Below are positions 17,603-26,692 of a DNA stretch of 64,000 nt, piece after piece. The notes beneath the pieces were generated by a model, which was given only the letters and a program-made list of their open reading frames with translations, was not told the DNA's origin and ran no database searches. The DNA is taken from positions 62,001 to 126,000 of the forward strand of contig NZ_JAOQJF010000002.1 of NCBI RefSeq assembly GCF_025567195.1, given 5' to 3'. The translations under genes and the position numbers were made by a program. Source of the DNA: Alitiscatomonas aceti. Its GTDB lineage: Bacteria > Bacillota > Clostridia > Lachnospirales > Lachnospiraceae. How positions within the stretch are numbered: the first letter of the stretch is position 1; the number at the start of each line of letters is the position of its first letter.

Positions 17603-19273
17603 ATGAAAACAGATATCGAAATCGCTCAGGAAACGAAAATGTTGCCCATTAAGGACGTGGCTGCCCAGTACGGGATCTCTGAAGACGATCTGGAGCTCTA
17701 TGGAAAGTATAAAGCCAAGATCTCCAATGAACTCTGGAATGAGGTCAGGGAAAGACCCGATGGGAAACTGGTGTTAGTGACTGCCATCAACCCGACTCCG
17801 GCCGGAGAGGGAAAGACCACCACCAGCATCGGACTGGCCCAGGCCCTCACAAAAGCGGGAAAGAAGACCATGCTGGCCTTAAGAGAGCCGTCCCTGGGAC
17901 CGTGCTTCGGGATCAAGGGAGGAGCTGCCGGCGGCGGATACGCCCAGGTGGTGCCCATGGAGGATCTGAACCTGCATTTTACCGGTGATTTCCACGCCAT
18001 TACCACGGCCAACAACCTATTAGCCGCTCTTCTGGATAACCATATCCAGCAGGGGAACGCCCTGGGCATCGACACCCGGCAGATCCTCTGGAAGCGGTGC
18101 CTGGACATGAACGACCGCGCTTTGAGAAATATCGTGATCGGACTGGGAGCCAAGGCCGACGGCGTTGTCCGGGAGGATCATTTCGTGATCACCGTTGCCT
18201 CTGAGATCATGGCCATCCTCTGCCTGGCCACAGATATGGACGATCTGAAGGAACGTCTGGGAAGGATCGTTGTGGCATATAATTTTGCAGGAGAGCCGGT
18301 GACTGCAAAGGATCTCCATGCGGTGGGCTCCATGGCCGCTCTTTTAAAGGACGCCTTAAAGCCCAACCTGATCCAGACCCTGGAGCACTCGGGAGCCCTG
18401 GTCCACGGCGGCCCCTTCGCCAACATCGCCCACGGCTGCAACAGCGTCATGGCCACCAGAACGGCCCTGAAGCTTTCTGACATCACCGTCACGGAGGCAG
18501 GCTTCGGTGCAGACCTGGGAGCGGAGAAATTCTTTGATATCAAGTGCCGGAAGACCGGATTAAAGCCGGATGCGGTGGTCCTGGTAGCCACGGTCCGTGC
18601 CTTAAAGTACAACGGCGGCGTTCCCAAGGACCAGCTTTCCACAGAGAACCTGGAGGCCCTTAAAAAGGGTATCGTGAACCTGGAAAAGCACATTGAAAAT
18701 ATCCAGAAATACCAGGTTCCGGTGGTGGTGACCTTAAACTCCTTCTTAACAGATACTCCGGCAGAATACGAGTTCATTAAGAACTTCTGTGAGGAAAGAG
18801 GCTGTGAGTTCGCTCTGTCCGAGGTATGGGCCAAGGGCGGCGACGGCGGCATGGAGCTGGCGGAGAAGGTCCTCAAGACCCTGGAGACAAAGGAAAGCCA
18901 CTTTAAGCCCTTATACGAGGACAGCCTGGGGATCGCTGAGAAGATCGAGACCATTGCAAAGGAGATCTACGGAGCCGGAAGCGTATCCTATTCCCCGGCT
19001 GCAAAGAAGGCCATTGCCAAGATCACAGACATGGGCTTTTCTGAGCTTCCGGTCTGCATGGCAAAGACCCAGTATTCCTTATCCGATGACCAGACGAAGC
19101 TGGGACGGCCCGAGGGCTTTGAGCTGACGGTCCGCGACGTATATGTGAGCGCCGGAGCCGGCTTTGTGGTGGCCCTTACAGGAGCCATTATGACCATGCC
19201 GGGTCTTCCGAAAAAACCGGCAGCCGACAGCATCGATGTGGATGAGAACGGAAAGATCACAGGATTATTCTAA
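17603..19273 (+). CDS. fhs: Formate--tetrahydrofolate ligase
   Basis: The 556-residue enzyme makes 10-formyl-THF from formate, ATP and THF in the cytoplasm, feeding purine synthesis and the methyl branch of one-carbon metabolism. The P-loop TPAGEGKTTTSIGLAQAL starts near residue 64, followed by LREPSLGPCFGIKGGAAGGG and MEDLNLHFTGDFHAITTANN. The C-terminal MTMPGLPKKPAA is characteristic. Length is exactly normal. GAGGAGAGGGACT precedes ATG 17603. A terminator follows. No acetogenesis neighbours are present, so a housekeeping role is most likely. Confidence 0.97.
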   Translation: MKTDIEIAQETKMLPIKDVAAQYGISEDDLELYGKYKAKISNELWNEVRERPDGKLVLVTAINPTPAGEGKTTTSIGLAQALTKAGKKTMLALREPSLGPCFGIKGGAAGGGYAQVVPMEDLNLHFTGDFHAITTANNLLAALLDNHIQQGNALGIDTRQILWKRCLDMNDRALRNIVIGLGAKADGVVREDHFVITVASEIMAILCLATDMDDLKERLGRIVVAYNFAGEPVTAKDLHAVGSMAALLKDALKPNLIQTLEHSGALVHGGPFANIAHGCNSVMATRTALKLSDITVTEAGFGADLGAEKFFDIKCRKTGLKPDAVVLVATVRALKYNGGVPKDQLSTENLEALKKGIVNLEKHIENIQKYQVPVVVTLNSFLTDTPAEYEFIKNFCEERGCEFALSEVWAKGGDGGMELAEKVLKTLETKESHFKPLYEDSLGIAEKIETIAKEIYGAGSVSYSPAAKKAIAKITDMGFSELPVCMAKTQYSLSDDQTKLGRPEGFELTVRDVYVSAGAGFVVALTGAIMTMPGLPKKPAADSIDVDENGKITGLF

Positions 19274-19285
19274 GTAAAAGGAAGA

Positions 19286-19330
19286 ACAGGCGGGGCCCTG
19301 GTCCGTATACGGCGGACCCCGCCTGTTTTT
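19286..19330 (+). terminator. Rho-independent terminator after fhs
   Basis: ACAGGCGGGG (19286-19295) and CCCCGCCTGT (19317-19326) form a perfect 10-bp stem with an inner GTCCG/GGAC pairing, followed by TTTTT. Confidence 0.88.
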
Positions 19331-19355
19331 GGACTTGACAGAAGGAGAGTGGACA

Positions 19356-20825
19356 ATGAAGATCAGAGACTGGCTTGGAAGACTGGCGTACACCCTGGTA
19401 CAGGGAAGCCTGGACGAGGATGTGGAGGATGTGGTCTACGATTCCAGAAAGGCGCGGCCCCATACGGTATTTGTCTGCATCAGAGGGAGCGCCAGGGATT
19501 CCCATACCTTTATCCCGGATGTCCTGGAGAAGGGCTGCCGGGTCCTGGTGACAGAAAAGGATGTGACGGTACCCGGGGATGTGACGGTGCTCCGGGTGGA
19601 AAACGGACGTCTGGCCCTGGCGGAGCTTTCCGCAGCCAGATTCGGCTATCCGGCCGAAAAGCTGGTGACCATCGGGATCACAGGGACCAAGGGGAAGACC
19701 ACCACCAGCTATATGGTGAAGGCCATCCTGGAGGCCGCCGGTAAAAAGGTGGGGCTCATCGGCACCAATGGGGCTGTCATCGGCACGGAAAAATATGCCA
19801 CAGCCAACACCACCCCGGAATCCTATCTGGTACAGGAATATTTTGCAAAAATGGTGGAGGCAGGCTGTACCCATATGGTCATGGAAGTCTCCTCCCAGGC
19901 CATGATGCTCCACCGGGTGGGCGGCATCTGCTTTGATCTCGGCCTGTTTACCAATATTTCCCCGGACCATATCGGACCAAAGGAGCACGAAAGCTTTGAG
20001 GAGTATCTCTATTATAAATCCAGGCTTCTTACGGTCTGCCGGACCGGCGTTGTCAACCGGGCCATGGACCATTATGAAGAGGTGGTCCGGGATGCTTCCT
20101 GTACATTGTATACATATGGCCTGGAGCGCGGCGCAGACTTTACCGGAAGCGGCCTCCATTATGCCAGCGACCACCAGTTCGTGGGCGTGGAATTTGATAT
20201 GGATGGCGCTTTAAGCGGAAGGGTCCGGGTGGGAATGCCGGGACGGTTCAATGCAGACAATGCCCTGGCGGCCCTTTCTGTGTGCAGCCTGGCCCTGGGA
20301 GAGGAGGGCCATGATAAAAAGCTCCTCCGCGCCTTGGAAAATGTCCGGGTGGACGGCCGCATGGAGATCGCCCATGTGTCGGAGCGGTGCAGCGTCATTG
20401 TGGATTACGCCCACAACGCCATGAGCATGGAAAGCCTTTTATCCACCCTCCGGGATTACAGCCCGAAGCGGCTGGTGTGCGTCTTTGGCTGCGGTGGGAA
20501 CCGGGCAAAGGAGCGGCGGTACTCCATGGGAGAGATCGGAGGAAAAATGGCGGATCTCTGTATCCTCACCGCCGACAACCCGAGGTTTGAGAAGAATGAG
20601 GATATCATAAAAGACATCGAGACCGGAATGGCAAGGACCAGCGGAAGGTATCTGGTGATCCCGGACCGGAGAGAGGCCATTTTTTATGCGGTGCACCATG
20701 CGGAGCCGGGGGATATGATCGCCATTATTGGAAAGGGCCACGAGGACTACCAGGAGATCGATGGTGTCCGCCATCATTTCCTGGACCGGGAAGTGGTGGA
20801 AGAAGCGGTAAAGGAGATAAGATAA
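19356..20825 (+). CDS. murE: UDP-MurNAc-tripeptide synthetase, meso-diaminopimelate type
   Basis: The 489-residue Mur ligase adds the third amino acid to UDP-MurNAc-L-Ala-D-Glu. ATP site GITGTKGKTTTSYMV lies near residue 106, substrate segment TANTTPESYLVQ near 150, and VIVDYAHNAMSMES near 350. The side-chain-selecting motif reads DNPR (near 407), the signature of meso-DAP-adding enzymes; Lys-adding MurE differs here. ATG 19356 has GAAGGAGAG 8 bases upstream and begins the conserved MKIRDWL; a longer frame from 19329 lacks a site. It directly precedes murF. Confidence 0.96.
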   Translation: MKIRDWLGRLAYTLVQGSLDEDVEDVVYDSRKARPHTVFVCIRGSARDSHTFIPDVLEKGCRVLVTEKDVTVPGDVTVLRVENGRLALAELSAARFGYPAEKLVTIGITGTKGKTTTSYMVKAILEAAGKKVGLIGTNGAVIGTEKYATANTTPESYLVQEYFAKMVEAGCTHMVMEVSSQAMMLHRVGGICFDLGLFTNISPDHIGPKEHESFEEYLYYKSRLLTVCRTGVVNRAMDHYEEVVRDASCTLYTYGLERGADFTGSGLHYASDHQFVGVEFDMDGALSGRVRVGMPGRFNADNALAALSVCSLALGEEGHDKKLLRALENVRVDGRMEIAHVSERCSVIVDYAHNAMSMESLLSTLRDYSPKRLVCVFGCGGNRAKERRYSMGEIGGKMADLCILTADNPRFEKNEDIIKDIETGMARTSGRYLVIPDRREAIFYAVHHAEPGDMIAIIGKGHEDYQEIDGVRHHFLDREVVEEAVKEIR

Positions 20826-22211
20826 ATGGAACATGTAACAGTAAAAGATCTGGTCCTTGGAAGCGGCGGCGTTCTGGTTTCGGGGAGTGAGGAAGCGCCT
20901 GTCTCCCATATCCGCCTGGATTCCAGGCAGGTGGAGCCGGGAGACCTTTTTGTGCCCCTGCTGGGCGAGCGGGTGGACAGCCACCGCTTCCTTCCCCAGG
21001 TGATGGACCAGGGGGCGGCGGCAGTGCTGACCAGCCAGGAGCTTATGCTTCCGGAGGGCGGGGCCGGCTGCGCCGTGATCCGGGTGGAGGATACGAAAAA
21101 GGCGCTGCAGAAGATCGGATCCTATCTGCGGGACCGTCTGACCCTGCCGCTGGTGGGCGTTACCGGAAGCGTGGGAAAGACCACAACCAGGGAGATGATC
21201 GCCGCCGCCCTGTCGGCCAGATTCCGTGTCTATAAGACCCCGGGGAACAGCAACAGCCAGGTGGGAGTGCCTGTGACCCTGTCAGAGATCACAGAAAATG
21301 ACCAGGTGGGCGTCATCGAGCTGGGCATGAGCGAGCCGGGAGAGATGACGGTCATTGCAAACATCGCCCGGGTGGACATGGCGGTGATCACCAACATCGG
21401 GATCACCCACATCGGCCAGCTGGGCTCCCAGGAAAATATCTTAAGGGAAAAGCTTCACATCACCGACGGCATGAAGGACGGAGGGCTTCTGATCTTAAAC
21501 GGAGACGATCCTCTCCTTAAAGGAGTCCAGGGCTGGGAGGGCTTAAGGACCGTATACTACGGCACCGGGGAGAACTGTGATTTCCGGGCTGTGGACATCT
21601 GCTTTGAGGACGGCTTTCCCTCCTTTACGGCAGTCCATGGAGCCGACCGCCAGAGGGTGCGCTTAAACGTCATGGGGCAGCATAATGTCATGAACGCCAT
21701 GGCGGCCATGGCCGTCTGTGCGGAATGCGGCATGACCATGGAGGAGGCGGCCAGGGGGCTCCTTACGGGCCAGGGCTTCAAAAACCGCCAGCAGGTCCAT
21801 GAGACCGGACGGTTTACGATTCTGGACGATTCCTACAACGCCTGCCCGGAATCCATGAAGGCGGCCTTCCAGGTCTTTAAGGAGCTTCACCCGGAAAGGC
21901 GCCATGTGGCGGTCCTGGCAGAGATGCGGGAGCTGGGCCGCGAAACAGAAAGCGCCCACAGACAGGTGGGGATCTTTGCGGCAGAGGCCGGGATCCATCT
22001 GCTGGTGACCCTGGGTGCAGAATGCAGGGCGCTGACAGAGGAATTTAAAAAGCGCTCCGGCGCACCTGTGGCAGAGTTTACGGATAAAGACCAGATGACC
22101 GCCTATCTGGATCAGGCCCTGCAGGACGGGGACTGCGTCCTCTTTAAGGGAGCCAATTCCATGGCGCTTTTTAAGGTGGCGGCCAGATATATGGAAAACA
22201 GGCCGGAGTAA
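20826..22211 (+). CDS. murF: UDP-MurNAc-pentapeptide synthetase (D-Ala-D-Ala ligating)
   Basis: The 461-residue MurF joins D-Ala-D-Ala to the UDP-MurNAc-tripeptide in the cytoplasm. SHIRLDSRQVEPGDLFVPL is the N-terminal substrate domain, GVTGSVGKTTTREM the P-loop near residue 113, ITNIGITHIGQLGS and ILDDSYNACPESM (near 335) the central and C-terminal signatures. It starts at the base after the murE stop, with AAAGGAG inside the murE end, so the two are translationally coupled. Confidence 0.96.
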   Translation: MEHVTVKDLVLGSGGVLVSGSEEAPVSHIRLDSRQVEPGDLFVPLLGERVDSHRFLPQVMDQGAAAVLTSQELMLPEGGAGCAVIRVEDTKKALQKIGSYLRDRLTLPLVGVTGSVGKTTTREMIAAALSARFRVYKTPGNSNSQVGVPVTLSEITENDQVGVIELGMSEPGEMTVIANIARVDMAVITNIGITHIGQLGSQENILREKLHITDGMKDGGLLILNGDDPLLKGVQGWEGLRTVYYGTGENCDFRAVDICFEDGFPSFTAVHGADRQRVRLNVMGQHNVMNAMAAMAVCAECGMTMEEAARGLLTGQGFKNRQQVHETGRFTILDDSYNACPESMKAAFQVFKELHPERRHVAVLAEMRELGRETESAHRQVGIFAAEAGIHLLVTLGAECRALTEEFKKRSGAPVAEFTDKDQMTAYLDQALQDGDCVLFKGANSMALFKVAARYMENRPE

Positions 22212-22309
22212 AGACCGGAAGACAGAAAGAAAGAGAGGCGGAGGATCTGGAAACAAAGGACAGGACGGCAGGACCGGGAGAGAAGGAGACGGCTCCGGTC
22301 TATGCGGAT

Positions 22310-24514
22310 GTGATCATCGACCTTTCGGTCACCAACGTGGACCGGGTCTTCCAGTACAGGATCCCGCCGGAGCTTCTTGGCAGGGTCCGGGTGGGCGTCC
22401 GGGTGCTGGCTCCCTTTGGGCGGGGAGATACCCTGCGGAAGGGCTATGTGGTCTCCTTAAGCCATACGCCCTCCTTTGCCCCGGAAAAGCTCAAAGCCCT
22501 GAGGGAGGTGGATCCCGGGGCAGTTTCCGTCCAGGAGCAGATGATCTGTCTGGCCTGGTGGATGAAGGAACGGTACGGGGCCACCATGAACCAGGCCTTA
22601 AAGACGGTGATGCCGGTGAAATCCGCTGTGGCCCCAAAAGAGGAAAAGACCATTGTGGCCCTGCGGTCCCGGGAGGAGCTTTCCGGGCTTTTAAGGGAAG
22701 CGGAAAAAAAGAAATATAAGGCCAGGATCCGGCTTTATAAGGCGCTGCTGGAAAACGGGGAGCTGCCGTACCGGCTGACGGCCCAGAAGCTTGGGGTCAC
22801 AGCGGCCTCCTTAAGGCCCCTGGAGGAAAAGGGGATCTTAAAGATCCGGACCGAGGAAAAAAGCCGGGACCCGGTGAAGGGATATGCTCCGGCTGCGGCT
22901 CCTGTGGTCCTCAATGAGGATCAGAAAAGGGCTGCGGCTGCGGTGAAGGCCTCCATGGATGCGGGGGAGGCCAGGACGTGGCTCCTTTACGGGATCACAG
23001 GCAGCGGAAAGACAGAGGTGTACATGGAGCTGATCTCCCATGTGCTGGATCAGGGCCGCCAGGTCATCGTTCTGATCCCGGAGATCTCCCTTACGTATCA
23101 GACGGTCATGCGGTTCTACCGCCGGTTCGGGAACCGGGTCTCCATCATCAATTCCAGGCTTTCGGCGGGAGAGCGGTACGACCAGCTGGCCCGGGCCGCC
23201 AGGGGAGATATCGACATTATGATCGGCCCCCGGTCGGCTCTTTTTACGCCCTTTGAGAGGCTTGGGCTCATCATCATCGACGAGGAGCACGAGGGGGCTT
23301 ACCAGAGCGAGCTGTCTCCCCGGTATCATGCCAGGGAGGTGGCGGCCATGCGGGCCACCATGAACCAGGCCACCCTGGTCTTAGGCTCCGCAACTCCGTC
23401 TGTGGAGAGCTTTTATAAGGCAGAGCGGGGAGAATACGGCCTGCTGACCCTGGGCCGCCGGGCAAAAAAGGACAGCCGCCTGGCCCGGGTCCATGTGGTG
23501 GACTTAAGAGAGGAGCTGGCAGAGGGAAACCGGTCCATGTTCAGCCGGAAGCTTAAGGAACTGATGGAGGAGCGGCTTCTGCGGAAGGAACAGATCATGC
23601 TGTTCATGAACCGCCGGGGCTATGCAGGCTTCGTTTCCTGCCGTTCCTGTGGGGAGGCCATGAAGTGCCCCCACTGTGATGTGAGCCTGACGTACCACCG
23701 GGACGGGATCCTGCGGTGCCATTACTGCGGCCATGAGGTGCGTATGCCAAGGGTCTGCCCGGTCTGCGGCTCTCCTTATATCGCCCCCTTCGGCTCCGGG
23801 ACCCAGAAGCTGGAGGAGATCACAAAGCGGACCTTTCCACAGGCCAGGGTCCTTCGGATGGACGCAGACACCACGGCGAAAAAGGGAGCCCACGAGGAGA
23901 TCCTGGAGGCGTTTATGGAAGGGGAGGCCGATATCCTCATCGGGACCCAGATGATCGTCAAGGGCCACGATTTCCCCAGGGTGACGCTGGTGGGAGTCAT
24001 GGCGGCCGATCTTTCTCTTTATGCACCGGATTTCCGGAGCTCTGAGCGGACCTTTGAGCTTTTGACCCAGGCATCTGGCCGGGCCGGACGGGGGGAGCTC
24101 CCGGGAGACGTGGTGATCCAGACGTATGCGCCGGACCATTTTGCCATTACGGCGGCGGCAGAGCAGGACTACGGCCAGTTTTACCGCCAGGAATTCCTGT
24201 ACCGGAAAATGATGGGGTATCCGCCGGCAGCGGGCCTCCTCTCCATCCAGCTGAGCTCCAGGAAGGAAGAGGCAGCGGCCGCCGCCATGGAGGATCTCCA
24301 GAAATGGATCCGGCGGGAATTTTGCTTTGAGGAGATCTCCGTCATTGGCCCGGTCAACGGTTCCCCGTATAAAGTTAATGATATATACAGAAAAATTTTA
24401 TATATAAAGAGCGAAAGTTATGATATACTATTAAAAGTCAGAAAGTCTGCCCAGAAGCGGGAAGAGGAAAACGAACGGTATAAAAACGTGAACTTCCAGG
24501 CGGCGGTGCAGTAG
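22310..24514 (+). CDS. priA: Primosomal replication-restart helicase PriA
   Basis: At least 734 residues. Helicase Walker A GITGSGKTEVYM lies near residue 227, DEEH (IIIDEEHEGAYQSE) near 323, GSATPSVES near 362. The zinc-binding insert CRSCGEAMKCPHC...CHYC...CPVC lies at about 443-485, and GRAGRGELPG is near 595. PriA unwinds stalled forks and loads the replisome. The start is unclear. GTG 22310 falls just inside the conserved ADVIIDLS segment but has no ribosome site at normal spacing; upstream in frame there is no ATG, GTG or TTG after the murF stop, only CTG 22247, 2 bases after GGAGG. The last 150 bases contain an AT-rich patch of rare codons. Confidence 0.92.
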   Translation: MIIDLSVTNVDRVFQYRIPPELLGRVRVGVRVLAPFGRGDTLRKGYVVSLSHTPSFAPEKLKALREVDPGAVSVQEQMICLAWWMKERYGATMNQALKTVMPVKSAVAPKEEKTIVALRSREELSGLLREAEKKKYKARIRLYKALLENGELPYRLTAQKLGVTAASLRPLEEKGILKIRTEEKSRDPVKGYAPAAAPVVLNEDQKRAAAAVKASMDAGEARTWLLYGITGSGKTEVYMELISHVLDQGRQVIVLIPEISLTYQTVMRFYRRFGNRVSIINSRLSAGERYDQLARAARGDIDIMIGPRSALFTPFERLGLIIIDEEHEGAYQSELSPRYHAREVAAMRATMNQATLVLGSATPSVESFYKAERGEYGLLTLGRRAKKDSRLARVHVVDLREELAEGNRSMFSRKLKELMEERLLRKEQIMLFMNRRGYAGFVSCRSCGEAMKCPHCDVSLTYHRDGILRCHYCGHEVRMPRVCPVCGSPYIAPFGSGTQKLEEITKRTFPQARVLRMDADTTAKKGAHEEILEAFMEGEADILIGTQMIVKGHDFPRVTLVGVMAADLSLYAPDFRSSERTFELLTQASGRAGRGELPGDVVIQTYAPDHFAITAAAEQDYGQFYRQEFLYRKMMGYPPAAGLLSIQLSSRKEEAAAAAMEDLQKWIRREFCFEEISVIGPVNGSPYKVNDIYRKILYIKSESYDILLKVRKSAQKREEENERYKNVNFQAAVQ

Positions 24515-24532
24515 GAGGAAAGGAAAAAGGAC

Positions 24533-25009
24533 ATGGCAATCAGACAGATCAGAGTCATTGGAGACGAAATCTTAACAAAGGCGTGCAAGCCTGTAAAGGA
24601 AATGAACGAAAGAACAGAAGAGCTTATCGAGGATATGTTCGAGACCATGTATGAGAACAACGGCTGCGGTCTTGCAGCCCCCCAGGTGGGCATCCGCAAG
24701 CGTATCGTGGTCATTGACGTGGACGACGGAAACCAGTACGTGATGATCAATCCGGAGATCCTGGAGACCAGCGGAAGCCAGACCGGGGCCGAGGGGTGCT
24801 TAAGCGTACCCGGAAAGAACGGCCAGGTGACCCGGGCGGAGCATGTGAAGGCAAAGGCCCTCAATGAGAACATGGAGGAATATACCATTGAGGCAGACGG
24901 CCTCCTGGCCCGCTGCATCCTCCACGAGTGCGACCATCTGGACGGGATCCTTTACGTGGAACGGGTGGAAGGCGAGCTCCACGACAACGATGAAGAGGGT
25001 GAAGAATAA
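24533..25009 (+). CDS. def: Peptide deformylase
   Basis: This 158-residue metalloenzyme removes the formyl group from nascent proteins. All three motifs are present: GCGLAAPQVG near residue 44, EGCLSVPG near 87 (metal Cys) and HECDHLDG near 130 (metal His pair and Glu). GGAGGAAAGGAAAAAGGAC precedes ATG 24533. Its TAA overlaps the fmt ATG by one base. Length is typical of type 1 deformylases. Confidence 0.97.
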   Translation: MAIRQIRVIGDEILTKACKPVKEMNERTEELIEDMFETMYENNGCGLAAPQVGIRKRIVVIDVDDGNQYVMINPEILETSGSQTGAEGCLSVPGKNGQVTRAEHVKAKALNENMEEYTIEADGLLARCILHECDHLDGILYVERVEGELHDNDEEGEE

Positions 25010-25938
25010 TGCGTATCGTATTTATGGGAACTCCGGATTTTTCCGTGCCGACTTTGGAATCTCTGGTAAAGGGAGGCCATAAGGTCCTGGCAGTGGTGAC
25101 TCAGCCGGATAAGCCCAAAGGAAGAGGAAAGTCAGTGCTCATGACGCCGGTGAAGGAAAAGGCCCTGGAGCTTGGGATCCCGGTATACCAGCCGGTAAAG
25201 GTACGGGAGCCGGAATTTATGGAGGTTTTAAAGGGACTGGATGCAGAGGTCTTTGTGGTGGTGGCCTTCGGCCAGATCCTTCCTAAGGAGATCCTGGAAA
25301 TGCCCCGGTACGGCTGTGTCAACGTCCATGCCTCCCTGCTTCCCAGATACCGGGGAGCCGCGCCCATCCAGTGGGCGGTCATTGACGGAGAGGCGGTCAG
25401 CGGAGTCACCACCATGCTCATGGACGAGGGGCTGGATACGGGAGATATGCTGGAAAAGGCGGAGATCCCCCTGGATAAAGAGGAGACCGGCGGCAGTCTG
25501 TTTGAAAAGTTAAGCCTTCTGGGCGGAGAGCTGATCCTTTCCACTCTGGAAAAGCTCCAGAACGGGACAGCGGTGCGGACGCCCCAGGGAGAGCCGGACA
25601 CGCCCTACGCGAAAATGTTAAAGAAATCCATGGGACAGATCGACTGGTCCATGGAGGCAGAAAAGATCGAGCGTCTGATCCGGGGGTTAAACCCGTGGCC
25701 CAGCGCTTATACATCCTTAAATGGAAAAACCGTAAAGATCTGGGCGGCGGAGGTGGTCCCGGGAAACGGGGCCGGAGTTCCCGGACGGGCTGCGGTTTCC
25801 AGGGACAGCCTTCTGGTGGAGACGGGAAAGGATCTTCTTTCCATCAAGGAGCTCCAGCTGGAGGGGAAAAAGCGGATGGATACAGCCGCTTTCTTAAGAG
25901 GCTTCCAGGTGGAGGACGGTACGGTCCTGGGAGCATAA
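25009..25938 (+). CDS. fmt: Methionyl-tRNA formyltransferase
   Basis: The 309-residue enzyme formylates initiator Met-tRNA using 10-formyl-THF. MGTPDFSVPTLESL is at the N-terminus, and HASLLPRYRGAAPIQWA near residue 108 carries the catalytic Asn-His-Asp region (NVHASLLP). LDTGDML is near 144, and the C-terminal OB-fold starts around 205 (LIRGLNPWPSAYT). Coupled to def by a one-base stop/start overlap. It is the functional partner of def and of fhs upstream. Confidence 0.97.
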   Translation: MRIVFMGTPDFSVPTLESLVKGGHKVLAVVTQPDKPKGRGKSVLMTPVKEKALELGIPVYQPVKVREPEFMEVLKGLDAEVFVVVAFGQILPKEILEMPRYGCVNVHASLLPRYRGAAPIQWAVIDGEAVSGVTTMLMDEGLDTGDMLEKAEIPLDKEETGGSLFEKLSLLGGELILSTLEKLQNGTAVRTPQGEPDTPYAKMLKKSMGQIDWSMEAEKIERLIRGLNPWPSAYTSLNGKTVKIWAAEVVPGNGAGVPGRAAVSRDSLLVETGKDLLSIKELQLEGKKRMDTAAFLRGFQVEDGTVLGA

Positions 25939-25957
25939 GACGAGAGGAGATATGCAT

Positions 25958-26692
25958 ATGTTAGGCGGTTATGGAATGTATGGATACGGGTACGGCTACC
26001 GGCTGGATCCCACGATCTTCCTGGTGCTCATCGGGGTCCTGTTATCCCTCTGGGCCCAGAACCGGGTCAACTCCACTTTTGCGAGATATTCCAGGGTCAG
26101 GAGCTTTTCCGGCATGACCGGAGCGGAAGCAGCCAGGCGGCTTTTAAATGTCCAGGGGATCTATGATGTGACGGTGCAGCCGGTGTCCGGAAAACTGACG
26201 GACCATTATGATCCCAGGACGAAGGTGGTAAAGCTTTCGGATTCTGTATACAATGCCACGTCTGTGGCGGCCATCGGCGTAGCCGCCCATGAGTGCGGCC
26301 ATGCCATGCAGCACAACGAGGGCTACGGGCCGCTGCGGTTCCGCAGCGCCCTGGTTCCCGTGGCAAACTTCGGCTCCCAGCTTTCCTGGCCCATGATCCT
26401 TCTGGGGATCTTATTCGGAGGCCTGGGTTCCCCGCTGGTCCAGGTGGGGATCCTGATGTTCAGCCTGGCAGTGCTGTTCCAGCTGGTGACCCTTCCGGTG
26501 GAGTTCAACGCCTCCAGCCGGGCCGTGCGTCTTTTGGACTCCCAGGGGATCTTGTCCGGGGAGGAAGTGGACGGCACCAGAAAGGTTTTAAAAGCGGCGG
26601 CCCTTACGTACGTGGCGGCGGCGGCCGGTTCTATTTTACAGCTTCTGCGTCTTGTGATCCTGTTTGGAGGAAGAGACCGTGACAATGACTAA
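25958..26692 (+). CDS. YugP-family neutral zinc metallopeptidase (membrane)
   Basis: About 244 residues. A Gly/Tyr-rich head (GGYGMYGYGYGYR) precedes a membrane segment near residues 18-35. VAAHECGHAMQH near 107 is an HExxH-type zinc site, and two to three more hydrophobic segments follow (140-185, 215-240). The family is found in this same def-fmt-rsmB cluster in many Clostridia; its substrate is unknown. I chose ATG 25958 rather than 25952 because AGAGGAG then has an 8-base spacing. The 3' end overlaps rsmB. Confidence 0.85.
   Translation: MLGGYGMYGYGYGYRLDPTIFLVLIGVLLSLWAQNRVNSTFARYSRVRSFSGMTGAEAARRLLNVQGIYDVTVQPVSGKLTDHYDPRTKVVKLSDSVYNATSVAAIGVAAHECGHAMQHNEGYGPLRFRSALVPVANFGSQLSWPMILLGILFGGLGSPLVQVGILMFSLAVLFQLVTLPVEFNASSRAVRLLDSQGILSGEEVDGTRKVLKAAALTYVAAAAGSILQLLRLVILFGGRDRDND

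Noticed and set aside
19257..20174. A 305-codon minus-strand frame opposite fhs/murE
   Set aside because: It runs through the fhs terminator and murE, has no recognisable domain or ribosome site, and is a frame shadow.
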